Source of the DNA: an uncultured Lachnoclostridium sp.
Lineage (GTDB): Bacteria; Bacillota; Clostridia; Lachnospirales; Lachnospiraceae
Assembly (NCBI GenBank): GCA_946402335.1
Contig: CAMIWE010000016.1
Span: 1 to 41,840 of the forward strand
DNA length: 41,840 bases
Direction of reading: 5' to 3'
Positions 1-7,071 of the stretch are shown piece by piece (within the stretch, counting starts at the first letter, position 1; each line of letters starts with the position of its first letter). The notes beneath the pieces were generated by a model. The model searched no databases and had not been told where the DNA came from. It worked only from the letters and a program-made list of their open reading frames with translations. A program made the position numbers and the translations under genes.

Positions 1-38
1 CCGATGATACTCCCATGATAAAGGATATCCGATTTCAT
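1..38 (-). CDS. Left-edge partial gene (5' end only)
   Basis: An ATG at 38 on the minus strand follows an AGAGGGGG ribosome-binding site with about 6 nt spacing, and the frame stays open to the window edge. The twelve visible codons read MKSDILYHGSII. The ILYHGS start resembles the N-terminus of DUF3990-type proteins (ADP-ribosyltransferase-like fold, often found among toxin and immunity genes). This is inference from six residues, and the rest of the gene lies outside the window. Confidence 0.4.
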   Translation of the reverse strand, partial: MKSDILYHGSII

Positions 39-149
39 ATGTTTCCCCCTCTGTAAAATATCCTTTTTCTGTTCCGTTATGCTTTCAATTCATCCGGCAT
101 AAAATGATAAGATATGCTCCAAGGAGTCTCCCCCCTGTCATATGCTTTT

Positions 150-1028
150 TTAGCATTCCAAAACTTTCAAATCCGATCGCTCGTACTTGTTATGACCTTG
201 AATACTCTTTTTGTACTTCCAACACTTGATGGCATCACTAAGCGAAGCTCCCTTATTATCTTGAAAGAAATCGCGGATATACGTATTGTATTCAAACTGC
301 TTTTCTATTTCCTTCGGTTTTCCCTTGGCAGCAACCTTCAACTCTTTATAAACCTTGATTGCATCTGCATATGTCTTTCCGGCATTTTCCTTCAGCCATT
401 TCTGAAAAGCTACATTGAAGGAGAAACCATCACCGATTTCTTTCTTGAAAAATGCCCGATGAAGTTCTGAACACACAAAGCCCGATTCAATAATACTGTC
501 TTTCGTGATACCCGAAACCTTTTGCTTCGTGGTTTGTTTCAGGTTCGCCGGCATGATAACACCGGTATCCAGAAAGCATGCTATGCGCTCGTTCAATTCC
601 TGCTTCCCGCCGGACGTCGGCAGCCCGTTTGCCCGGCAGAATTGTACCAGTTCTTCCTTGAGCCGGTAGTAAGAAAGAAACTCCGCGGACCGCAACGCTA
701 TTGTTATTCCGACCACACCGTATTCCTTCTGTTTCTCTTTCGGATAATACAGCTCCATATCATCCGGCGATGCCGAATCAATATCCTGCTCCGTATAGCC
801 GCATTGCAGCAACGGAAGCGTTTTGTACAATTCTTCAAAGGAATCAAAAACATACAGATCAAGCACTTTCACTGCAAGTGTCTCGCCATTTTCCGTATTG
901 GTGAACAATATCTCATCTCCGATCCGGATTTTCCTGCGTTTCTCATCGTACAATCGGAGTTCTATCGTCTTTACACCGCTTTTGATCATACTAAACGGTT
1001 CCGGTTGCAATTGCATCTGATGCGTCAT
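150..1028 (-). CDS. ASCH-domain / SAP-domain protein with DUF6434-like C-terminus
   Basis: A 292-residue protein. The N-terminal 110 residues look like an ASCH domain (a PUA-like RNA-binding fold): MQLQPEPFSMIKSGVKTIEL, then RKIRIGDEILF and a late YGVVGI strand. Residues about 115-155 form a SAP-like helix-extension-helix (LVQFCRANGLPTSGGKQELNERI), a nucleic-acid binding motif. The C-terminal 110 residues contain a GFVCSELHRAFFKKEIGDGF-type segment that I associate with DUF6434. The start is an ATG with AAAGGAAAG about 6 nt upstream. It is read toward the edge gene and downstream of three putative immunity genes. A cytosolic nucleic-acid binding role is likely; the substrate is unknown. Confidence 0.75.
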   Translation of the reverse strand: MTHQMQLQPEPFSMIKSGVKTIELRLYDEKRRKIRIGDEILFTNTENGETLAVKVLDLYVFDSFEELYKTLPLLQCGYTEQDIDSASPDDMELYYPKEKQKEYGVVGITIALRSAEFLSYYRLKEELVQFCRANGLPTSGGKQELNERIACFLDTGVIMPANLKQTTKQKVSGITKDSIIESGFVCSELHRAFFKKEIGDGFSFNVAFQKWLKENAGKTYADAIKVYKELKVAAKGKPKEIEKQFEYNTYIRDFFQDNKGASLSDAIKCWKYKKSIQGHNKYERSDLKVLEC

Positions 1029-1100
1029 ATGTCTTTCCTTTACCTAACCTGCAGAATCTTTTGCTTTTCTTTTCCTTTTCTATAACAAATTGATGTCGTT

Positions 1101-1388
1101 CTATCTCTCTGCCCAGTCTTTGAACACCCGCAGAATCTTTTCTAACTTGGATGTGTCTCCACCGCCTATGAATTTCCCGTTCTTAACCTCACATACCATC
1201 CAATCGTCATCATCGTCAAGATTCTCTATCTTTTCAAAGGCCTTCCCCTCAAGCTCAGTCTCATAAATGTCGATTCGAACACCCCACCCCGGATTATCCA
1301 GCGTATCAATCCGAATCGCATATGTATGCTCCCAACTCCCGTTGCATTGAGAGCGAAACCATTCCTGCAACCATTGTAATATATCCAT
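1101..1388 (-). CDS. Immunity protein 53 family (Imm53)
   Basis: A 95-residue acidic protein. The pattern WLQEWFRSQCNGSWEHTY, then IDTLDNPGWGVRIDIYETEL and a D-rich stretch before DDWMVCEV, matches my recollection of the Imm53 family of polymorphic-toxin immunity proteins. These bind and neutralise a cognate nuclease or other toxin domain in the cytosol. I chose the ATG at 1388 because GAGGAAAA lies just upstream; the longer frame to 1454 has no ribosome-binding site. No toxin gene is visible next to it, so it may be an orphan immunity gene giving protection against neighbouring strains. Confidence 0.75.
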   Translation of the reverse strand: MDILQWLQEWFRSQCNGSWEHTYAIRIDTLDNPGWGVRIDIYETELEGKAFEKIENLDDDDDWMVCEVKNGKFIGGGDTSKLEKILRVFKDWAER

Positions 1389-1565
1389 AGTATTTTCCTC
1401 TTCTGTTTTTTCTGTTAACTTAAACATCAAAAGATACGTAAATCGGAGTGGCAACAGCCGCCAATCTGATCCATTAACACGAGTATCTTAATCCTTTGTT
1501 ACGTTTTACTTTTGTCATTTGTGCACTAAAAGCATTTCGTTCGCAGTCCTTAAGAATACACATTT

Positions 1566-2102
1566 TCACCGGTTCAGCCCAAGGAAATCCCTAAATAGCA
1601 GATTACTTACAGTAAGATACTTCTCTTTCCCGAATTCTTCCAAAAACACGGGGTTGGGGTATTCCTCCATAATCTCCGATTCGCTCAAACGAGTGTATCC
1701 TTTTTCATTTAAGTAGCGAACAATGATATCATCAAGAATATACTGCTTCTTGTTAAATCCCTCGTCCCTAAAGTCCCCAAAATCCGGATCTATCCTATCC
1801 TCATCAGGATTATTCATAGAGTACTCATGCCAAAAATAAAAGAAATTTCCGATTTTGCTTATAATCAAAACGGATTCATATTGAATTGTAATGATTTCAA
1901 TTGTTTTTGTATTAACAGAAATGTGTATTTCTTCCTTTGGTTCATTCAAGGACGGGTATATTTCAACGCTATCAACTAATTGCGAAATCTTTTCAATCAG
2001 TTCGTCTAAAAAACTTATCTTTGAATTACAGCACCGAACGAACCACTCCTTATTTCCATCATTGCAAACTTTTTCTATTATTTTTCTGACTTCGTCTCTC
2101 AT
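1566..2102 (-). CDS. Uncharacterised acidic protein, immunity-like
   Basis: A 178-residue cytosolic-looking protein with no signal peptide or membrane segment. It starts MRDEVRKIIEKVCNDGNKEW, continues with alternating beta-type segments (IHISVNTKTIEIITIQYESV, FYFWHEYSMNN) and ends with helices. I do not recognise the family. Its size, acidity, AT-rich composition compared with the window and position between Imm53 and another orphan gene suggest a contact-dependent or polymorphic-toxin immunity protein. The start is an ATG at 2102 after AGGGGTGTG; a GTG one codon upstream is an alternative. Function is inferred from context only. Confidence 0.7.
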   Translation of the reverse strand: MRDEVRKIIEKVCNDGNKEWFVRCCNSKISFLDELIEKISQLVDSVEIYPSLNEPKEEIHISVNTKTIEIITIQYESVLIISKIGNFFYFWHEYSMNNPDEDRIDPDFGDFRDEGFNKKQYILDDIIVRYLNEKGYTRLSESEIMEEYPNPVFLEEFGKEKYLTVSNLLFRDFLGLNR

Positions 2103-2178
2103 CACACACCCCTATGCTGTCTTTTATCCTATTATCCTTTTCCTATTTTGTAACATGGCCCTGACAGTTATCTGCCTT

Positions 2179-2832
2179 TTAATAAACCTTCCAATCCGGA
2201 TGACACCATCCGGTCACAAAATCCATCAGATCACGAATCTTATTTTCCTGCTTTTCTGTCTCCATTCCGCTCCTGATTTCCTCTAACAACTCATACATGC
2301 GGTCTTGGCTCATCCCGAGTGCCTTGTATTTATATGCAACTTCCGCCAAATCAAAGTCATCGATACAATTCAAATCCGATTCTATGATGTCCTTACGAAA
2401 GCATTCATCCTTATGCGAGGCCAAATATTCATATTTCTCCATGAAATCCTGCGCAGCTTCTCTGTTCTCCGGATTGTCCGAGTCTTTCCCAATCCGAATT
2501 ACCTCCTGCATCAGTTCAGAAGCGGAAAGATCAACCAGCTCCAGGAAGCGCCGGTAATCCCAATCGTCGGTAAAATCAATGCACTCCTTTGCTTCCGGAA
2601 GAATATGCTCAAGCCGCCATATCCGGTCGATTTTCAGTATCCCCTCTCTTCCCCGCTTAATCAAAACAAAATTCGTACAGCAACAGGCCAGCTGTATCAA
2701 AAGCCTTAAAACACTAATTGCATGCGGATAGGGATACTTATGCAGCCATCGCATTTTATCAAACGAAAATTCCTCGTCTATCTTCCTCAGATCTTTCCAG
2801 ATCCACTCGTCATATTCATCCATCATTGCCAA
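2179..2832 (-). CDS. Uncharacterised helical acidic protein, possible immunity protein
   Basis: A 217-residue, mostly helical, acidic protein rich in Trp, Asp and Glu (for example DEYDEWIWKDLRKIDEEF and CIDFTDDWDYRRFLELV). It has no signal peptide and no known catalytic motif that I can see. The start appears to be a TTG at 2832, 7 nt after GGAG; an ATG at 2826 is the alternative. A good promoter (GTGACA-N18-TATAAT) lies about 65 nt upstream, so it probably heads the transcript covering the following minus-strand genes to the left edge. The immunity role is a guess from the Imm53 neighbour. Confidence 0.7.
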   Translation of the reverse strand: MAMMDEYDEWIWKDLRKIDEEFSFDKMRWLHKYPYPHAISVLRLLIQLACCCTNFVLIKRGREGILKIDRIWRLEHILPEAKECIDFTDDWDYRRFLELVDLSASELMQEVIRIGKDSDNPENREAAQDFMEKYEYLASHKDECFRKDIIESDLNCIDDFDLAEVAYKYKALGMSQDRMYELLEEIRSGMETEKQENKIRDLMDFVTGWCHPDWKVY

Positions 2833-2895
2833 GATTTATCTCCTTAAATGGACATTTATAATACTTTTGTTCTTCCGTAACAAACCATTTGAATA

Positions 2896-2925
2896 ATTAT
2901 AACACATGGAAGCTCACCTTGTCAC
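2896..2925 (-). promoter_or_regulatory. Sigma-A promoter of the putative immunity block
   Basis: On the minus strand GTGACA (2920-2925) is followed after 18 nt by a perfect TATAAT (2896-2901), about 64 nt before the first gene. Five of six and six of six positions match the sigma-A consensus. Confidence 0.6.
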
Positions 2926-2966
2926 TTGTATATTGCGGGCTCATTATGCGCCCGGCGGAACAACTG

Positions 2967-3001
2967 AAAAACGAGAAGAAATCGCGATGAAATCTTCTCG
3001 T
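2967..3001 (-). terminator. Terminator downstream of bioY
   Basis: A perfect 9-bp stem (ACGAGAAGA at 2971-2979 pairing with 2993-3001) is followed on the minus strand by a T run. It lies about 37 nt past the bioY stop codon. A second outer pairing (caactgaaaa with ttttttagttg) means it may also work on the plus strand. Confidence 0.75.
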
Positions 3002-3037
3002 CTCGTGTTTGATTTTTTAGTTGTCTGATCGTGTCCG

Positions 3038-3613
3038 TCACATTTGCCGTGCCTTCATTACAGGCTCTATTCTCCTTGCGACATACACGGCAAGTGCCAT
3101 CTTCGCCAGATCCGGAGCGATAAATGGAAATACGCACCACCCAAGAACCGTAAGCAGCCCGACGCTTCCGTTATTCTTCATATAGACATGCATGAACCAT
3201 GCCGTTCCGAACGCATAGCATACAACCAGTCCGAGGACAAGCGCAGCCACTTTAACAACGATTTTCTTCCCAAAGAATTTCGTGAACAGCATATATATTA
3301 GGCCGATGAACAGGAATCCCAGAATGTATCCGCCGGTGCTTCCGAGAAGAACTCCGATGCCTCCGCCGAATCCGGAGAAAACCGGTGCTCCGACTGCTCC
3401 GATCAGTACATAAACAAGTATGGAAAGCGTTCCTTTTCCGCCTCCCAGAAGCAACAGAACGAAGAATACGGCAAATGTCTGAAGCGTGAACGGAACCGCT
3501 GTCGGAATGCTGATCCAGGAACAAATCGCGATCAATACTGCTCCGATTGAAATAGAAACCAGGTCGAAAACCGCCAACCCCGTTCCGGTTTTCACTGCTC
3601 TTTCACTGCTCAT
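3038..3613 (-). CDS. bioY: BioY biotin transporter, ECF substrate-binding subunit
   Basis: A 191-residue integral membrane protein, the S component that binds biotin for an ECF-type importer. BioY hallmarks are PFTLQTFAVFFVLLLLGG near residue 40, a Gly-rich loop (GAVGAPVFSGFGGGIGVLLG) and GGYILGFL, with about six hydrophobic segments. I chose the ATG at 3613, which has GGAGG 10 nt upstream, over the longer frame to 3703. A BirA operator lies just upstream, so transcription should be repressed by biotin-loaded BirA. No biotin synthesis genes are present, consistent with a scavenger. The energising EcfA/A'/T subunits must be encoded elsewhere. Confidence 0.93.
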   Translation of the reverse strand: MSSERAVKTGTGLAVFDLVSISIGAVLIAICSWISIPTAVPFTLQTFAVFFVLLLLGGGKGTLSILVYVLIGAVGAPVFSGFGGGIGVLLGSTGGYILGFLFIGLIYMLFTKFFGKKIVVKVAALVLGLVVCYAFGTAWFMHVYMKNNGSVGLLTVLGWCVFPFIAPDLAKMALAVYVARRIEPVMKARQM

Positions 3614-3674
3614 TGCACATAATCCTCCAAGAGTTTCTGCATTCCTCGAACAACAATTCCGAAATGCCTCTATG

Positions 3675-3703
3675 AAGTTAGCACAACAAAGCAAGATTGT
3701 CAA
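3675..3703 (-). promoter_or_regulatory. bioY promoter with -35 inside the BirA operator
   Basis: A perfect TTGACA -35 (complement of 3698-3703) lies within the left arm of the BirA operator. A 17-nt spacer leads to TAACTT (3675-3680), a weak -10. Bound BirA would cover the -35 element. The -10 assignment is tentative. Confidence 0.5.
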
Positions 3704-3730
3704 CCCATTTTATCAATTTGGTTGACAATC
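3695..3730. promoter_or_regulatory. BirA operator
   Basis: A perfect inverted repeat with 11-nt arms: GATTGTCAACC (3695-3705) and GGTTGACAATC (3720-3730), spaced by 14 nt. It fits the known Firmicute BirA box TTGTTAACC-N14/15-GGTTAACAA with one symmetric change (C/G for T/A). It sits between birA and bioY and covers the last codons and the stop codon of birA. Confidence 0.88.
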
Positions 3731-4495
3731 TATCATTTGCTCAAGTATCCGTGCGATAAGCGCATTCTTGGTAATCGTTGCTTTCCCGGGGGCAAATAAC
3801 CCGATGACCCTGTTTTTAATATCCTCCGGGAATTTGCTTAAATCCGAATCAAAGTTAATTCCGATTCCCGCCACGATCCACTGCAGGGTGTTACTGTCAT
3901 ATTCGCTGCCCGACTCCAGCAGAATCCCGCAGATTTTCTTTCCGTCAACATAGACGTCGTTGATTCCTTCAATGTAGGGCACAACGCCTGTAAGCTCCCG
4001 GATTGCATCGACTACTGCACGCCCCGTGAAAGACGTGACTGCTTTACTGTCTGTGCAGGGAAGCATGTCGGGTTTCAGCACAATGCTCATATAAAGACCG
4101 CCCGCAGGAGAAAAGAAGGAGTGATCCTTCCGGCCTCTCCCTCCGGTCTGCGTCGCGGCAACTACGGCAGTCCCGTGAGGCGCGCCTTTCACGGCCAATT
4201 CTTTCGCCTTGTCGCTTGTGGATCCCAGGCTGTCATACACAAAAATATCGGTTTTTCTGAGTTTCTCCGGCAATCCGGCTTTGATTCCTTCGGCTGAGAT
4301 AATGTCGGTATGGCCGGTCAGCCGGTACCCCTTGTTGCTGACGGCCTCAATGTCGTAGCCTTTTTCGCGAAGGTCCTTTATGGCTTTCCAGACGGCATTT
4401 CTCGAAACGCCGCATTGCCTCGCCATCTCCTCCCCGGAAATGTAGCTGTCTTTGTTGGATTCCAGTAGAAATAAAACATGCTCCGATGTATTCAT
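3713..4495 (-). CDS. birA: Bifunctional biotin--protein ligase / biotin repressor BirA (short form)
   Basis: A 260-residue protein. Residues 1-62 form a winged helix-turn-helix (SGEEMARQCGVSRNAVWKAI, then a GY.LTG wing). The catalytic ligase domain follows, with DSLGSTSDKAKELA, the biotinoyl-AMP loop GGRGRKDHSF near residue 118, GGLYMSIVLKP and VYVDGKKICGILLES. It attaches biotin to carboxyl-carrier proteins and, charged with biotinyl-AMP, represses bioY. The protein stops after a helix (NALIARILEQM) and so appears to lack the roughly 50-60 residue C-terminal SH3-like domain of the 320-residue E. coli and Bacillus proteins. The stop codon falls inside the BirA operator. SD AAGGAG lies 12 nt before the ATG. 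Confidence 0.93.
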   Translation of the reverse strand: MNTSEHVLFLLESNKDSYISGEEMARQCGVSRNAVWKAIKDLREKGYDIEAVSNKGYRLTGHTDIISAEGIKAGLPEKLRKTDIFVYDSLGSTSDKAKELAVKGAPHGTAVVAATQTGGRGRKDHSFFSPAGGLYMSIVLKPDMLPCTDSKAVTSFTGRAVVDAIRELTGVVPYIEGINDVYVDGKKICGILLESGSEYDSNTLQWIVAGIGINFDSDLSKFPEDIKNRVIGLFAPGKATITKNALIARILEQMIDCQPN

Positions 4496-4560
4496 CTTCC
4501 GTGTTCACTCCTTATTCCGCACATCACCGCTTCCGCCGATTCACTCGATTCGCCCCGGTC

Positions 4561-4902
4561 TCACATCGAGTATCCGAGATTAATATCAAAAGGAGCAATC
4601 AGCAGTCTTTGCAAATCTCTGTTATAATTCTCAAAGAATGCTTTTATGGCTGCGCCGTAGTTCTCCTTCGAGTCAAATTCCCACCAGGAATAGTATTTGA
4701 CGCACTTAACAATCTTGGTCAACTCCCGCGGTGGTTCACCAAGCTCAATCCCATCGATGGTGTAAAATCTCTTGAAATACTTTATCGATATGCAGCCTTC
4801 GCACTTCATCTGTTCTTCCGTAATTCGCGCGATCATTGTCTCAAACCGCTCGAGTTTATCGGGTTTTACCTGAAACAGTTTCAACTCAACAAATGTATCC
4901 AT
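4561..4902 (-). CDS. Small ABM-like dimeric alpha/beta-barrel protein
   Basis: A 113-residue cytosolic protein. The N-terminal half (FVELKLFQVKPDKLERFETM, then a helix with TEEQMKCEGCISIKYFKRFY) has the strand-helix-strand layout of antibiotic-biosynthesis-monooxygenase (ABM) or Dabb-type ferredoxin-like dimers. No cofactor site is evident. AAGGG precedes the ATG, and a GTGACA-N18-TACAAT promoter lies about 60 nt upstream. It lies 65 nt before birA and may be co-transcribed with it. The family call is moderate; the substrate is unknown. Confidence 0.7.
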   Translation of the reverse strand: MDTFVELKLFQVKPDKLERFETMIARITEEQMKCEGCISIKYFKRFYTIDGIELGEPPRELTKIVKCVKYYSWWEFDSKENYGAAIKAFFENYNRDLQRLLIAPFDINLGYSM

Positions 4903-4963
4903 AACATTTTCCCTTCAAGAGCCTTTAGTGTTTTTCTCTTAACGACCAATCCCGCTTTCGGTA

Positions 4964-4993
4964 ATTGTACCACATTACCACATCTCCTGTCAC
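4964..4993 (-). promoter_or_regulatory. Promoter of the ABM-like gene (and possibly birA)
   Basis: GTGACA (complement of 4988-4993), 18 nt spacer, TACAAT (complement of 4964-4969). Five of six positions match at each box. Confidence 0.55.
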
Positions 4994-5021
4994 TCAAAAG
5001 TGTACTCAAACCGCATAAAAA

Positions 5022-5058
5022 CAAAAAAGCGGAAAGCCGGATTTCTCCTGCTTTCCGC
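5022..5058 (-). terminator. Terminator of tRNA-Thr
   Basis: A 9-bp stem (GCGGAAAGC at 5029-5037 with GCTTTCCGC at 5050-5058) is followed on the minus strand by a long T run (TTTTTTGTTTTT). It lies 14 nt past the tRNA 3' end. Confidence 0.88.
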
Positions 5059-5071
5059 AATCTTCACTGTA

Positions 5072-5143
5072 AGCTGATGGCGGGAATTGAACCCGCGACC
5101 TCTTCCTTACCAAGGAAACGCTCTACCCCTGAGCCACATCAGC
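5072..5143 (-). tRNA. tRNA-Thr (anticodon GGT)
   Basis: A 72-nt cloverleaf. The acceptor stem is GCTGATG with CATCAGC and discriminator T. The D arm reads GCTC..GGGG..GAGC, the anticodon loop is TTGGTAA giving anticodon GGT (Thr), and the T arm carries GGTTCAATTCC. CCA is not encoded. It has its own promoter and terminator. Confidence 0.95.
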
Positions 5144-5156
5144 AATCACGAATGCT

Positions 5157-5185
5157 ATAATACCACACACCACTTGGTTTTGCAA
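5157..5185 (-). promoter_or_regulatory. Promoter of tRNA-Thr
   Basis: TTGCAA (5180-5185), 17 nt spacer, TATTAT (complement of 5157-5162), 13 nt before the mature tRNA 5' end. It begins just past the sigH stop codon. Confidence 0.6.
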
Positions 5186-5188
5186 GCA

Positions 5189-5821
5189 TTAATTTTGTGT
5201 TTTTACACCCTTTGTTTCCGTTGGACAATTCACCAGATTCCGCACCTTTTTGCGGATGCGCTGAAGGGTGTTGTCAATGGATTTGTCGGACTTTCCGAGT
5301 CGCTTTGCGATCTCCTTGTAATCCAGTCCCTTCGTATACTCCCGAAAGACCGCTTTCTCGGTCTCGCTGAGGGAATCCAGAATCCGTTTCTGAAGCGTTC
5401 CCTCCTCTTCCCGTAAGATTACAAGGTTCTCGGGATTATCATAGGCCCCGACGGCATACAGGCCGCTTCCGTCCTCGCTCTGAAACGCCGGGGAATCAAG
5501 CGGAACATAGTCTTCCATCGCGCCGTGCTTTCTGCGGTTACTGGCCGTAACGGCGTTCAGCATCTTACTACGGACGCAAAGTGCCGCATAGGTGGCAAAG
5601 CTTGCACCGTTGTCCGCAGAATATCCGCGAATGGCCTGCAACAGCCCGATCATGCCTTCCTGCAGCAGATCGTCCCATTCGCCCCAGGCAAGGTACAGAT
5701 TCCGTGCCTCAAGCCGCACCAGTTCCTTGTTTTTTACAAGAAGGAATTCCTCGGCAACCTTATCCGTTTTGGCAAGACTGCAGAGTTCCTCATTGCTGTA
5801 TTTGCTGTAATCCGGTGTCAT
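5189..5821 (-). CDS. sigH: RNA polymerase sigma factor, SigH family
   Basis: A 210-residue sigma-70 family protein. Region 2 shows WDDLLQEGMIGLLQAIRGY (residues about 48-66, core binding and -10 recognition) followed by FATYAALCVRSKMLNAV. Region 4 near the C-terminus has LSETEKAVF, GLDYKEIAKRLGKSDKSIDN and a TLQRIRKK recognition helix. Length and motifs match Bacillus SigH (Spo0H), which directs transition-state and early sporulation genes. It is the last gene of the cysE-cysS-mrnC-rlmB-sigH order, as in Bacillus. Its ATG overlaps the rlmB stop by 4 nt (ATGA), and GGGTGG lies just upstream. Confidence 0.9.
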   Translation of the reverse strand: MTPDYSKYSNEELCSLAKTDKVAEEFLLVKNKELVRLEARNLYLAWGEWDDLLQEGMIGLLQAIRGYSADNGASFATYAALCVRSKMLNAVTASNRRKHGAMEDYVPLDSPAFQSEDGSGLYAVGAYDNPENLVILREEEGTLQKRILDSLSETEKAVFREYTKGLDYKEIAKRLGKSDKSIDNTLQRIRKKVRNLVNCPTETKGVKTQN

Positions 5822-6573
5822 TTTCCACCCATTCTCTGACGTAAGATTTCATATGCCAGCACGCCCATTGCAACCGATGCGTTCAGCGAATCGATATCGC
5901 CCTTCATCGGGATGGACGCGGTATAGTCGCAATGTTCCTTCACAAGACGGCTTACGCCGCTTCCTTCGTTGCCGATCACAAGGCCGATTGGTCCGGTCAG
6001 GTTCGTTCTATACATCACGTCTCCGCTCATATCCGCGCAGACGAACCAGATACCCTTCTTCTTAAGGTCTTCCATCGTCTGCGTAAGGTTCGTTACCTTT
6101 GCTACCGGCGTATAGTTAAGCGCTCCCGCAGAGGTCTTCGCAACCGTTGCGGTAAGTCCTACCGCGCGGTGCTTCGGAATGATCACTCCGTGTGCGCCCA
6201 CGAGGTTCGCGGTACGGATCATCGCGCCGAGATTGTGCGGGTCTTCGATTCCGTCGAGAAGAATCAGAAACGGCGGTTCGCCCTTCTCCTCAGCTATCTT
6301 CAGAATGTCATCCACGTCGGCATAATCATAGGCCGCCGTTTGCGCAATAACGCCCTGGTGCTTGCCGGTCGTGCTCATATGGTCGAGGCGTTCCTTATCC
6401 ACGAAATTGACGATCGTACCGCCCTTTTCCGCCTCACGGAGGATCGAACGGACCGGACCGTCCTTGCAGTCCTTCAAAACATAAAGCTTATCGACCGTCT
6501 TTCCGGCACGAAACGCCTCCAAAACGGCGTTACGGCCCTCGATCAAAGTCTCGCTGTATCTTTGTTCATCCAT
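5818..6573 (-). CDS. rlmB: 23S rRNA (guanosine-2'-O-)-methyltransferase RlmB, TrmH/SpoU family
   Basis: A 251-residue SPOUT methyltransferase that methylates a conserved guanosine of 23S rRNA using S-adenosylmethionine. Residues 1-75 form the substrate-binding domain (LIEGRNAVLEAF, HQGVIAQ). The knotted catalytic domain shows motif 1 DGIEDPHNLGAMIRTANLVG, motif 2 PIGLVIGNEGSGVSRLV and motif 3 IPMKGDIDSLNASVAMGV. I chose the ATG at 6573, which has AAAGGAAT 9 nt upstream; the longer frame to 6603 has no SD. It overlaps sigH by 4 nt and follows mrnC by 57 nt. Confidence 0.93.
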   Translation of the reverse strand: MDEQRYSETLIEGRNAVLEAFRAGKTVDKLYVLKDCKDGPVRSILREAEKGGTIVNFVDKERLDHMSTTGKHQGVIAQTAAYDYADVDDILKIAEEKGEPPFLILLDGIEDPHNLGAMIRTANLVGAHGVIIPKHRAVGLTATVAKTSAGALNYTPVAKVTNLTQTMEDLKKKGIWFVCADMSGDVMYRTNLTGPIGLVIGNEGSGVSRLVKEHCDYTASIPMKGDIDSLNASVAMGVLAYEILRQRMGGK

Positions 6574-6630
6574 GATTTCTATTCCTTTCGTCCGCGTTTC
6601 CATACTCTGCGGACCGATAGCATCCGTAGT

Positions 6631-7071
6631 TCAGCCTTCCTGCCCTGAAGCATCCCCGTTATCCTTTGCAAATACCAGTTCCATGATCCGGTCCATGCGT
6701 CCGTTCAGGTATAAATACCCGATCAGTGCTTCGAATCCGGTCGCAATCCGGTAATCGGTAACCGACGCATGCTTCGCAACCGAATGCGAGTTGGCGTTAC
6801 GGCCGCGCTTAAAGACGGTCATTTCCTCCTCGGTCAAGTTCGGTAGCATCACAGTCATCAGATCCTTCTGCGCTTCCGCCTTCACCGCGTCGGCTGCATG
6901 TTTATGCAGATGGTTCACCGTCAGCTCGCACTCGCAAAGAAGCCTCGTACGGATCAGTAACGAGTATACCGCGTCTCCGACAAATGCAAGCGCTAACGGC
7001 GAATACTGCTTCGCGTCAATGTTTTCATAACCGAACCGTTCCCGGATCAGTGATGTCAGATCTTCTCCCAT
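6631..7071 (-). CDS. mrnC: Mini-ribonuclease 3 (Mini-III)
   Basis: A 146-residue RNase III-fold enzyme without a dsRNA-binding domain, which matures 23S rRNA ends in Firmicutes. The signature SPLALAFVGDAVYSLLIRTRLL carries the catalytic Asp of the RNase III motif. The second acidic site is in GFEALIGYLYLNGR near residue 120. KHAADAVKAEAQ is also typical. AAGGAG precedes the ATG, and the gene overlaps the cysS stop codon by 16 nt, implying translational coupling. The position between cysS and rlmB matches Bacillus. Confidence 0.92.
   Translation of the reverse strand: MGEDLTSLIRERFGYENIDAKQYSPLALAFVGDAVYSLLIRTRLLCECELTVNHLHKHAADAVKAEAQKDLMTVMLPNLTEEEMTVFKRGRNANSHSVAKHASVTDYRIATGFEALIGYLYLNGRMDRIMELVFAKDNGDASGQEG

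Noticed and set aside
1389-1565. Short minus-strand frame of about 30 codons starting near 1565
   Set aside because: GTG start without a convincing SD and no similarity; may be a gene remnant but cannot be supported.
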